Assembly: GCA_963781785.1 (NCBI GenBank)
Contig: CAWAHD010000002.1
Span: 4,464,001-4,528,000 of the forward strand
Length of the DNA stretch: 64,000 bases
Source of the DNA: CAWAHD01 sp963781785
GTDB taxonomy: Bacteria > Planctomycetota > Planctomycetia > Isosphaerales > Isosphaeraceae
Direction: 5' to 3'
The position numbers were made by a program, and so were the translations under genes. Numbering within the stretch: position 1 is the stretch's first letter; every line of letters begins with the position of its first letter. Shown piece after piece: positions 20,963 to 29,800 of this stretch. Below the pieces are notes generated by a model. That model made no database searches and had not been told where the DNA came from. It was given only the letters and a program-made list of their open reading frames with translations.

Positions 20963-21819
20963 GAGATTCGCTCCCCGGGGGCGAACGATACATTCCCGGA
21001 AGAAAGGTTGCGTGAAGTCCCGATCTTCGGCTGTGTCGTGGTTGGATGAGAGTGCCGTAGCCGGATGTTCGCGACTTCTCCAACACGCGCTTTCTCGCAT
21101 TTTACTCATATTCTGAGTTTGCGCCGAGTAGAGCGTGAGGGAAAATTCTCGTCGAGGGAACGAGCATGCGCCTGTCTCGCGAACAATTCATGTCTGAAAT
21201 GCTCAGCAGTTGCCGGTTGCGGGGCTCGCAAGTCCTCACTACTGGTCTGCTGCTGGACTCTGTCGGTCGCAACTTCGGACGACTGCCGGTGAATTGGGAC
21301 GAGAATTGATCGCGGGGCCGGTGGGGAACCGGACGGCGGCGTCTCCACACGAATGTGGACTGATTTGGTGCTCTCCTGCCGGACGCTGTCGGCCGCTCCC
21401 CGCAGTCGTGCTCCGTTTTCGGCGGCAGGTGGCCGCCGTGCGACGCGCAAGCGCGCGGACTCATCCTTCTACACAGACTGTAACCCGCGAAAACCGTTCC
21501 GGCACGATTTCACGGGATGTTTTTACGGTCGTCGATCGTCTTAACTGGGCCAGTCGGCATGCCCCGGAGATTCGTCAAACCCCTCCGGGCGTCGAGCTAC
21601 ATCCGAATCACGGCCCGAGCCGCCCGCGGAAGGAAGCGAGGCAACGGCAGGTAGCGGCCTGCCTGGCCAGTTCCTCCAAGCGTGATTCGGCGCCGATCGC
21701 CGTGAGCCCGGTCTCAAACCGTATTGGTGCGCCCAACACCCTCTGTTTCTCTCAGCCCGCGTCGGGGATAGAATCGTATGTTGCGGATGCCTAACAGGAA
21801 GGAATTGAGGGCTGGAACC
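20963..21819. other. Long intergenic region, no gene supported
   Basis: About 850 bases between two small-gene pairs that diverge. Several open frames cross it on both strands, but their translations are Arg/Ser/Pro-rich and overlap one another, as expected from high-GC noncoding DNA. No hairpin array or RNA gene is recognised. Confidence 0.4.
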
Positions 21820-22173
21820 ATGCTCGAAGCGAAGATCATCAAGACCGGCCGCGGCCCCGAGATTTCTGGCACGCGGATCACCGTCTACGACGTTCTCGAG
21901 TATGCCAATACGGGTTGGCACCGCGACATGATCGCAGCCATTCTTAGCCTTAGCTCGCACCAGGTCGAGACCGCGATCCGGTACATCGAGGAACATCGAG
22001 ACGAGGTGATAGCGAGCTACGAGAACAACATGGAGCGAATTCGCCGGGGGAACCCACCCGAGCTTCAAACCAAGCTCGACGCTGCGCATGAGCGGCTCCA
22101 AGCCAAACTCCTTGAACTCCGCCAGGGGAAGGACCGGGAGGCGCAGGATGCGGGGCATTCTGGCGGACATTAA
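21820..22173 (+). CDS. DUF433 family protein, probable antitoxin
   Basis: 117 residues from ATG 21820; an in-frame ATG at 21778 is also possible. The core RGPEISGTRITVYDVLEYANTGWHRDMI, then LSSHQVETAIRYIEEHRDEV, is the DUF433 winged-helix-like fold seen in VapB-type antitoxins. The C-terminal third is helical and would be the toxin-contacting tail. Its end overlaps the start of the next gene by 26 bases, which suggests translational coupling. Expected role: it neutralises the downstream PIN-like protein and represses the operon. A decayed copy of the same family lies at 20204-20329. Confidence 0.75.
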   Translation: MLEAKIIKTGRGPEISGTRITVYDVLEYANTGWHRDMIAAILSLSSHQVETAIRYIEEHRDEVIASYENNMERIRRGNPPELQTKLDAAHERLQAKLLELRQGKDREAQDAGHSGGH

Positions 22174-22555
22174 CGTAGGTGCGCAGGTACGGGTTCTCCT
22201 TGCTATCTGGACATCCGACATCTGGCGCGATCTCTGGAATGATCTCGGATTGTCCATGGTCAGCTTCCCAACCCTGGGGCTGTCCTACAATGCCTCGGAT
22301 GCGGTGATCTGGGCCACCTGCCAGAGAGAAGGGCTCGTCTTGATTAGCGGGAATCGGAACGACGATGGTCCGGATTCCTTGGAGGCGACAATCCGCAACG
22401 AGAATCAGCCGGATAGCCTACCCGTGGTCACCATCTCAGACACCAATCGCGTGCTCCAAGATCGTCTCTATGCGGAAAAGGTCGCCGAACGGTTGCTCGA
22501 AAAACTGATAGCGATCGACGACTTCCGCGGCGCGGGTCGAATCTACGTTCCCTGA
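22148..22555 (+). CDS. DUF5615-like PIN-fold protein, probable toxin
   Basis: 135 residues from ATG 22148. It opens RGILADINVG, where the Asp and Asn match the first acidic position of PIN-like nucleases, and continues with SYNASDAVIWATCQREGLVLISGNRND. That is the pattern of DUF5615 proteins, in which an Asp-rich centre and a second Asn/Asp pair complete a nuclease-like site. The first ATG lies inside the DUF433 gene, the usual antitoxin-first order. Nuclease activity is inferred from family membership only. The C-terminal helix (AEKVAERLLEKLIAID) is intact. Confidence 0.7.
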   Translation: MRGILADINVGAQVRVLLAIWTSDIWRDLWNDLGLSMVSFPTLGLSYNASDAVIWATCQREGLVLISGNRNDDGPDSLEATIRNENQPDSLPVVTISDTNRVLQDRLYAEKVAERLLEKLIAIDDFRGAGRIYVP

Positions 22556-23116
22556 TCACGCCGTCAAGATAAGCGTCAGCCGGCTCAATGAATGCGGCCC
22601 TATCACCGCTGCTTGCGGATGATGGTCTCCAATCCTCCGACGCCCCAATCGAAGATTGACGGGGAACTAGCCCACCGCGTGACGAGGGGGCCATATGCCC
22701 GACGCGCCAGCGAGGGAGCCCCGCCGGCCCGACGTGCCAGCGAGGATTTCCGGCGGCATTTCCCTCGCTCGCGCTTCGGGCTAGTGTGATCGCCGGGACG
22801 CGTCCGAAAAGTGTTACCCACACAGGCGCACGATTGAACAAGGCCGCGTTTCCGGAGTTGTCAAGCGTCGATTGCGGATCTCGGTTGTGAGCTCGGGAGT
22901 TCTCGGTAGTCGATGTCGGCGGACGATTCACGTTATCCAGATCGCGGCGGCACCGTCGTTGGCGGGCCCGGTGATCCCGTCGAATGCCCAGGTTGCACGT
23001 CTGACGATTGACGGGTTGTTGGGCTCGGGCTCTGATCTTCAAGCCATTTCACGATGATCTCCTCACAGTCGCTCTGAGCCGGCTCGGAACGGACGTGACT
23101 CTCATGGATTCCAAGC
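22556..23116. other. Intergenic region with repeat-type hairpin
   Basis: About 560 bases between the PIN-like gene and the end of the kinase gene. Apart from the inverted repeat at 22697-22781, I see no gene. Several overlapping open frames on both strands are Arg-rich and have no recognisable domain. Confidence 0.4.
22697..22781. repeat. Planctomycete-type intergenic inverted repeat
   Basis: Two direct copies of a GCCCGACG-GCCAGCGAGG motif (22697-22716, 22727-22745) face an inverted copy (22762-22781, CCCTCGCTCGCGCTTCGGGC). The inverted copy and the TAGTGT after it match the right arm of the palindrome at 45022-45103, so both belong to one dispersed family. Confidence 0.7.
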
Positions 23117-24952
23117 TCACACGTTTTCCTGGCGTAGTTCGTTAAGAGGATGCGCCCGCCACCACTCGCCGGCCGCCGACTCGGTCCAGAGGTCAGCGCA
23201 ATGGCAGGCGGCCAAAGCTTGGTTCAGACTGATGACATCGGGAAAGCGGTTGGCCGGGTCTTTCTCCAGGCATTGCTGAATCACCGCCTCGAGATCCGGA
23301 GGGATCTCCCGGCCGGGAGCCGGCAATGGTGGGACCGCCTGCTCCAGGTGCGCGACCATCACGTGGTGGAGCGTCTCGCCCTCGAAGGGCGGATGGCCCG
23401 ACAGCAGGAAGTAGCCTACGGCGCCCAGGCTGTAGATGTCGCTGCGAGCGTCGACCTCTGTGCGGCCGGTTGCCTGCTCGGGTGACAGATAAGCGGGCGT
23501 GCCCGCGATAAAACCCTGGAAGCTCAGCTTCTCCCAACCCGCTTCTCGCGGGGCGGCGTGGACCAGCCCGAAGTCAAGAAGCTTCAGCACGTCCGGAATG
23601 CCTCCCAGCTCGGAGACGATGAAGTTGCCAGGTTTCAGGTCGCGGTGGATCAGGCCCATCCCATGAGCCTCCCGGAGGGCGGAGCAAGCCTGACGGAGAA
23701 AGTACACCGCGCGTCCCGGCGACACAGGACCGTCTCTCTCGACCAGCTCTTGCAAGGTCAGGCCGGGCAGGTACTCCATCGTGTAGTAGAAGGTCCCGTC
23801 GTCGGCGATGCCGTAATCATAGATCCGGACAGTGTTCGGGTGCGCGAGCATAGCCGTCGCCTGCACCTCGCGCTGGAACCGGGACAGGGTGGTCGGGTCG
23901 CCGACCAGGTCGCTCCGGATGAGCTTGATCGCGCACGGTTGCTTGAGCAGCCGATGCTCCGCCAACCAGACCTCGCCCATGCCGCCGCATCCGAGCCGGC
24001 GCTTCAGGTGGTACTGGCCCAGCCTGCGGGCTTCGAATGCCTCCCGGCGCAATTGCGCAATCTTGTGCGACCCATAGACGGCCATCGACCAGCCCAGACC
24101 CGACCAGATGCTCATCTCCAGGAGAATGTCCTGAAACTGGCGCAGGGTGCCTTGCCAGAGTCCGACTCCCGCCGCGACGGCAATTGGACAGATGGCGACG
24201 CCCCCGCCAACCAAGGCACACCGTCCCCAGGTGTTGGGTACGAAGAAGCCGTAAAAGACCAGGAATACGCCCCATCGCAGTAGGCAGCTATCGCTCTCCA
24301 AGTCGAGCACCTCCGCTTCGTGCCCCGTGGCGGCCAGGGCTGCCCAATGGTCCCGGCGAAGCTCGTCGACTTGATAAAGGGCGAACAAGACCGTGATCAG
24401 CAGCATGAGGACCAGCTCCAAGGCGCGATAGCCGTGGAGATTCAAGGGCCGCCGGCTCCAAGGGATCGGGGCCACCAGCGCCGCCGCGAGGACGATGGCG
24501 ATGTGGGCCCAGAGGATCGGCCAGCGCGCCGGGTCCATGTAGTGCTGGTCCCACAAGAGGTTCTTGATGAGGAACCCCCCGAAGCCAACCAGGATGATCA
24601 GGATGCCGGCGCGCATCCGGCTGCTGTACACGCTTTCGATGGCGCTGGCCTGGTGCGGGCCCGAGCCGACAACCAGGCTGACCGGAAGCCCCGCGGCGAG
24701 CTGCGACGCGGCTTGAGCGTGCCCCGCGGAGAGGAACCGCTCCGCTCGTTCGGCATTGCTTCGTTGGGTCGGGGGATCAAGGAATCCCTCACGAGTGGCT
24801 TGCTCGTCGGCAGCGAGCAGGTCGAGCACGCCGGTGCGCAGCTCATCGTCGCCGGCGCAAGCCTTCTCCAGGTACGCCGGCCGCTCGTGCGGGGGAACGG
24901 CACGCATCTCCTGGAAGAGCGCGGCGGCTTTCTGGAGGAACTCCGGAGTCAT
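23117..24952 (-). CDS. Membrane Ser/Thr protein kinase paired with ECF sigma factor
   Basis: 611 residues from ATG 24952. An N-terminal cytosolic part is followed by about five or six membrane helices (residues about 115-295) and a complete Hanks-type kinase domain (about 314-590): glycine loop LGCGGMGEVWLAEH, Lys in CAIKLI (about 343), HRDLKPGNF (about 436), DFGLV (about 460) and AYLSPEQATGR. All catalytic residues are present. It lies 46 bases downstream of an ECF gene on the same strand. ECF-kinase pairs are known in planctomycetes, where the kinase is thought to control the sigma factor in place of an anti-sigma factor. A long 5' extension of the frame overlaps the sigma gene and was rejected. 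Confidence 0.9.
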   Translation of the reverse strand: MTPEFLQKAAALFQEMRAVPPHERPAYLEKACAGDDELRTGVLDLLAADEQATREGFLDPPTQRSNAERAERFLSAGHAQAASQLAAGLPVSLVVGSGPHQASAIESVYSSRMRAGILIILVGFGGFLIKNLLWDQHYMDPARWPILWAHIAIVLAAALVAPIPWSRRPLNLHGYRALELVLMLLITVLFALYQVDELRRDHWAALAATGHEAEVLDLESDSCLLRWGVFLVFYGFFVPNTWGRCALVGGGVAICPIAVAAGVGLWQGTLRQFQDILLEMSIWSGLGWSMAVYGSHKIAQLRREAFEARRLGQYHLKRRLGCGGMGEVWLAEHRLLKQPCAIKLIRSDLVGDPTTLSRFQREVQATAMLAHPNTVRIYDYGIADDGTFYYTMEYLPGLTLQELVERDGPVSPGRAVYFLRQACSALREAHGMGLIHRDLKPGNFIVSELGGIPDVLKLLDFGLVHAAPREAGWEKLSFQGFIAGTPAYLSPEQATGRTEVDARSDIYSLGAVGYFLLSGHPPFEGETLHHVMVAHLEQAVPPLPAPGREIPPDLEAVIQQCLEKDPANRFPDVISLNQALAACHCADLWTESAAGEWWRAHPLNELRQENV

Positions 24953-24998
24953 GAGACGATCGCCCGTCGTTCGAATCGGCGCGAACGAACATTGGGGA

Positions 24999-25517
24999 TT
25001 ACTTGAGTCGCCTGCGCAACCAAGCCCGAGCCAGGCGGTAATCGCTCTCGACTGTTCCCTCGGAGACATCGAGCAAATCGGCGACTTCGCTGACAGTGAA
25101 CCCCGCGAGAAACCGCAACGTGATAACGGTGGCTTGCCGCTCATGCACCTTTGCCAGCGCATCAAGGCAGTCGCGAAGCTCCTCCACATCCAGGCGACGC
25201 TCATTGCAGTGATCCAGGACGCTGTCGAGCGGCACCCGATGGCGTTTTCCGCCCCGTTTTTCGGCTTTCCTGCGACGTGCGTGGTCGATCAGAACCTGGC
25301 GCATGGCCCAAGCCACGCCGTGCACCAGTCGGGTACCGTCTTCGTCCGAACCGATCTGACCGGTGCTGGCCAGGCGCAGCCAGGCCTCGTGGAGGAGGGC
25401 CGTGGGTTGAAGCGTATGCCCCCGATGCTCGCTGCTCATCGCGCGCGTTGCCAGTGCGTGCAATCTTGCGTATAGCAGCTCGAACTGTTGGTTCGGCGCG
25501 GGGGCATTGGAGGCCAT
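24999..25517 (-). CDS. ECF RNA polymerase sigma factor
   Basis: 172 residues from ATG 25517. Sigma-2 is visible as LQPTALLHEAWLRL, then VHGVAWAMRQVLIDHARRRKAEKRGG. Sigma-4 is CLDALAKVHERQATVITLRFLAGFTVSEVADLLDVSEGTVESDYRLARAWLRR, with a clear helix-turn-helix. The AEKRGG stretch and the short length fit the kinase-associated ECF subfamily. No anti-sigma gene is adjacent; instead a membrane kinase follows 46 bases downstream, so phosphorylation is the likely control. The target promoters cannot be read from this window. Confidence 0.9.
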   Translation of the reverse strand: MASNAPAPNQQFELLYARLHALATRAMSSEHRGHTLQPTALLHEAWLRLASTGQIGSDEDGTRLVHGVAWAMRQVLIDHARRRKAEKRGGKRHRVPLDSVLDHCNERRLDVEELRDCLDALAKVHERQATVITLRFLAGFTVSEVADLLDVSEGTVESDYRLARAWLRRRLK

Positions 25518-26045
25518 GGGTGTTTTCCACTGAAGTTGTCTGCGCTCTTCGCCCCCAAATGGTCACGCCGCCAGAAAAGGCTTAAAGCTTTCGCGGTCCG
25601 TTTGCGCTTCTATCTCTGAACCGCGGATCGTGGGCACGCCTCTTTTGCCTTGGTGAGCGATTTGCAGCGATGGCAGCGTACTCAGCGACTGCCGGGACTC
25701 AGTTTGCCTCGAAACGTCGAGCGCCTTCACAAGTGTAGCGACAAGGTGTGGCTCCTACCAGGAGTCGACAAACAAGTTTCAAACGCGACATACGCATGAT
25801 TAATCCGGCCGAGTCGCCCTGGTGCAATCGCTCGATCAAGTGGACGACGTCCGCCATCGTGTCGGAGGTTGCCGTTTCCCGCTCTGCCTCCCGGTGCTCC
25901 ATCCATCCTATCGCAGCGATCGATGCGCCTTCCAAGAAAAATACTTGTCTTTTTGGGGTCGGCAAACGTCCGAATGAACGAGTTCGTTCGCCAGTCGAAT
26001 AGGGGAGCATCGTGGCGCCGAGGATCCAGAGGATGATCTTCTACG

Positions 26046-26078
26046 CCCGGTTACCTGGTGAGACAACCGGGTCTTTTT
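26046..26078 (+). terminator. Terminator-like hairpin with T-tail
   Basis: CCCGGTT at 26046-26052 pairs with AACCGGG at 26065-26071, followed by TCTTTTTG. No gene ends just upstream on the plus strand, so either a small unannotated transcript ends here or the structure is part of the adjacent repeat. Confidence 0.5.
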
Positions 26079-26136
26079 GTAGGTCAGGCTTTCCAGCCTG
26101 ACTCCTGAAGACGTCAGGCTGGAAAGCCTGACCTAC
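26079..26136. repeat. Perfect 24-bp inverted repeat (dispersed hairpin family)
   Basis: The arm at 26079-26102 and its exact reverse complement at 26113-26136 surround a 10-base loop. The same two arms recur at 48453-48660, where the right arm is tandemly repeated. Each arm also contains a smaller 8-bp stem closed by a GGAA (or TTCC) loop. Confidence 0.95.
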
Positions 26137-26808
26137 TGCAATGCAGGTACGAGCGCTGTGCGGTCACAGCTCTAGGCATGCACCAGGCGGTTGGTGATTT
26201 TTCGCGCAGCGCGATCGAGTTTGGGCATTGAGATGCAGAAGGGGCGGACGCGCGGAAACGGTCGAAGCTGAAGTTCACTTGGAGAGGAACTGTTTCGGAA
26301 ACGTTCGAAACCGTGCCCAGTGCAATCACCGATGCGCTCAGAATTGTAAATTCCGCCCGGGAGTGTGATATTTCGGCTGCGAACAGGCACCTGATGTTTC
26401 GAGAAGGGTTTTACGTATGACACGAACCACTTGAACCGGCAATCACGCGAGCTTATAAGAGTCGAGTGCGCTCGACCGCTGTAGGTCGCTTCGAGGATGT
26501 CATGCCGTCGTGATGACGGCTCGGTGTTGTTCATGTTGTGATTTCGCTTCGCGAGGATGCGGGGCTCCGATCGCCAGTCCGGATGACTGGGTTGTTGTAA
26601 CTTCTGTCTCGGTCCGTTCGGGGTCGTGCGATGCGATACCGTCACGCGCCTCCGTGCCTTTCGGCTCGCGCGATAGCCGCGCGTGTCGTCAATTCTCAAC
26701 ATCACCACGTTCTGCAACGTCGTTGTTGTGCGTTTGAGACCGCCCGCAAGCAGATTTGGTTCCGCTGCGAAAGATCCATGTCGGTGAATGCTCTGGGAGA
26801 CACGCACC

Positions 26809-29800
26809 ATGGCCATGAGCCCTCGCTCAGTACCGCGTCGTGTGGTCAATCCCCGGTCCCGTCGGAGTCGGGTAACGATTCCCCGTTTGGAGGGACTCGA
26901 GGCGAGACAACTGCTCTCAACGGATTTCTGGAACGGAAAAGCTGGGGACAACCTCTGGAGCGACGCCGGCAACTGGTCGGCGGGCGTTCCGGGATCGACA
27001 AGCGACGTGGACATCCCGAGCGGGTTCGCTACGATCCAGTACACGTCGGCGGCCGGCAACACGACGATCGACAGCATCGTGGCCGCGAGTCCCATTGACA
27101 TCTCAGGCGGCGCGCTCACGGTGCAGTCAAGCTCGGCAATCTCGTCCACGATCAGCGCCGGCCTGACGATGACGGGCGGGTCGCTGACAGCCAGCGGATC
27201 CGACACAGCAGTTACTGTCACGGGGACGACGGCGGTCTCGGGGGCGAGCCTGTTCGCTGAGAACGGGGCGACACTCGATTTAAAGCAGCTCACGAGTTAC
27301 TCCGCCGGTCCCACCGTGACGACGACCGTCGAAGCGTCAGGCGCCGGCAGCGTGCTCGACTTACCGAATGTCACAACATGGGAAGGCGCGGTTGGCTGCT
27401 GCTGGCAGGCCCAGGTCAGCGCCCTGGCAGGAGGCGAAGTCTCCTTGCCCGCTCTCGCCACCGATAAGGGTGGAGCGACTCGCGTGCTGGCACAAGGGAC
27501 GGGCAGCGTCGTCGACCTGTCGGCATTACCCAAGCTGATCTCGGATCAGGGGGGCAACTACTCGGCGCTCCAGGCCACGCAGGGAGGCCAGATCAAGAGC
27601 CCCAGCCTGACGAACCTCAGCGACGTCCTGTTCACCATCGACGGCACCGGCACCCAGGACACGACGCAGATCACCTCCTTCGTCGGGGACACTCTTACCG
27701 TCACCGGCGGCAGTCCCAGCTTCACCGGCCTGACCACGATCGACGGCTCCAACATCAGCGTTAGCGGCGGGGTGAACCTGAAGTTGGCTGGCGTGACCGA
27801 ATACACCGGGGGGAATGGCTCATCCACCACACTGGAAGCTTCGGGCACCGGCAGCGTCCTTGATCTGGGCAACGTCACCACGTGGGAAGGCGCGGTCGGC
27901 TGCTGCTGGCAGGCCCAGGTCAGCGCCCTGGCAGGAGGCGAAGTCTCCTTGCCCGCTCTCGCCACCGATAAGGGTGGAGCGACTCGCGTGCTGGCACAAG
28001 GGACGGGCAGCGTCGTCGACCTGTCGGCATTACCCAAGCTGATCTCGGATCAGGGGGGCAACTACTCGGCGCTCCAGGCCACGCAGGGAGGCCAGATCAA
28101 GAGCCCCAGCCTGACGAACCTCAGCGACGTCCTGTTCACCATCGACGGCACCGGCACCCAGGACACGACGCAGATCACCTCCTTCGTCGGGGACACTCTT
28201 ACCGTCACCGGCGGCAGTCCCAGCTTCACCGGCCTGACCACGATCGACGGCTCCAACATCAGCGTTAGCGGCGGGGTGAACCTGAAGTTGGCTGGCGTGA
28301 CCGAATACACCGGGGGGAATGGCTCATCTACCACGCTGGAAGCTTCGGGCACCGGCAGCGTCCTTGATCTGGGCAACGTCACCACGTGGGAAGGCGCGGT
28401 TGGCTGCTGCTGGCAGGCCCAGGTCAGCGCCCTGGCAGGAGGCGAAGTCTCCTTGCCCGCTCTCGCCACCGATAAGGGCGGAGCGACCCGCGTGCTGGCG
28501 CAAGGGACGGGCAGCGTCGTCGACCTGTCGGCATTACCCAAGCTGATCTCGGATCAGGGGGGCAACTACTCGGCGCTCCAGGCCACGCAGGGAGGCCAGA
28601 TCAAGAGCCCCAGCCTGACGAACCTCAGCAACGTCCTGCTCACCATCGACGGCACCGGCACCCAGGACACGACGCAGATCACCTCCTTCGTCGGGGACAC
28701 TCTTACCGTCACCGGCGGCAGTCCCAGCTTCACCGGCCTGACCACGATCGACGGCTCCAACATCAGCGTTAGCGGCGGGGTGAACCTGAAGTTGGCTGGC
28801 GTGACCGAATACACCGGGGGGAATGGCTCATCCACCACACTGGAAGCTTCGGGCACCGGCAGCGTCCTTGATCTGGGCAACGTCACCACGTGGGAAGGCG
28901 CGGTCGGCTGCTGCTGGCAGGCCCAGGTCAGCGCCCTGGCAGGAGGCGAAGTCTCCTTGCCCGCTCTCGCCACCGATAAGGGTGGAGCGACTCGCGTGCT
29001 GGCACAAGGGACGGGCAGCGTCGTCGACCTGTCGGCATTACCCAAGCTGATCTCGGATCAGGGGGGCAACTACTCGGCGCTCCAGGCCACGCAGGGAGGC
29101 CAGATCAAGAGCCCCAGCCTGACGAACCTCAGCGACGTCCTGTTCACCATCGACGGCACCGGCACCCAGGACACGACGCAGATCACCTCCTTCGTCGGGG
29201 ACACTCTTACCGTCACCGGCGGCAGTCCCAGCTTCACCGGCCTGACCACGATCGACGGCTCCAACATCAGCGTTAGCGGCGGGGTGAACCTGAAGTTGAC
29301 TGGCGTGACCGAATACACCGGGGGGAATGGCTCATCCACCACACTGGAAGCTTCGGGCACCGGCAGCGTCCTTGATCTGGGCAACGTCACCACGTGGGAA
29401 GGCGCGGTCGGCTGCTGCTGGCAGGCCCAGGTCAGCGCCCTGGCAGGAGGCGAAGTCTCCTTGCCCGCTCTCGCCACCGATAAGGGTGGAGCGACTCGCG
29501 TGCTGGCACAAGGGACGGGCAGCGTCGTCGACCTGTCGGCATTACCCAAGCTGATCTCGGATCAGGGGGGCAACTACTCGGCGCTCCAGGCCACGCAGGG
29601 AGGCCAGATCAAGAGCCCCAGCCTGACGAACCTCAGCGACGTCCTGTTCACCATCGACGGCACCGGCACCCAGGACACGACGCAGATCACCTCCTTCGTC
29701 GGGGACACTCTTACCGTCACCGGCGGCAGTCCCAGCTTCACCGGCCTGACCACGATCGACGGCTCCAACATCAGCGTTAGCGGCGGGGTGAACCTGAAGT

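Larger units (their letters stand above)
25518..26808. other. Long intergenic region with terminator and hairpin
   Basis: About 1.3 kb separates the ECF gene from the giant secreted protein. It contains a T-tailed hairpin at 26046-26078 and a perfect 24-bp inverted repeat at 26079-26136. Open frames on both strands have no protein-like sequence. The promoters of both divergent neighbours must lie here, but I could not identify them with confidence. Confidence 0.5.

Noticed and set aside
21210..21794. 194-residue plus-strand frame
   Set aside because: Arg/Ser/Pro-rich, no ribosome site, overlaps the start of the DUF433 gene; typical noncoding high-GC frame.
25160..25204. Long N-terminal extension of the kinase gene into the ECF gene
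   Set aside because: The extra residues are an out-of-frame translation of the sigma factor's sigma-4 region.
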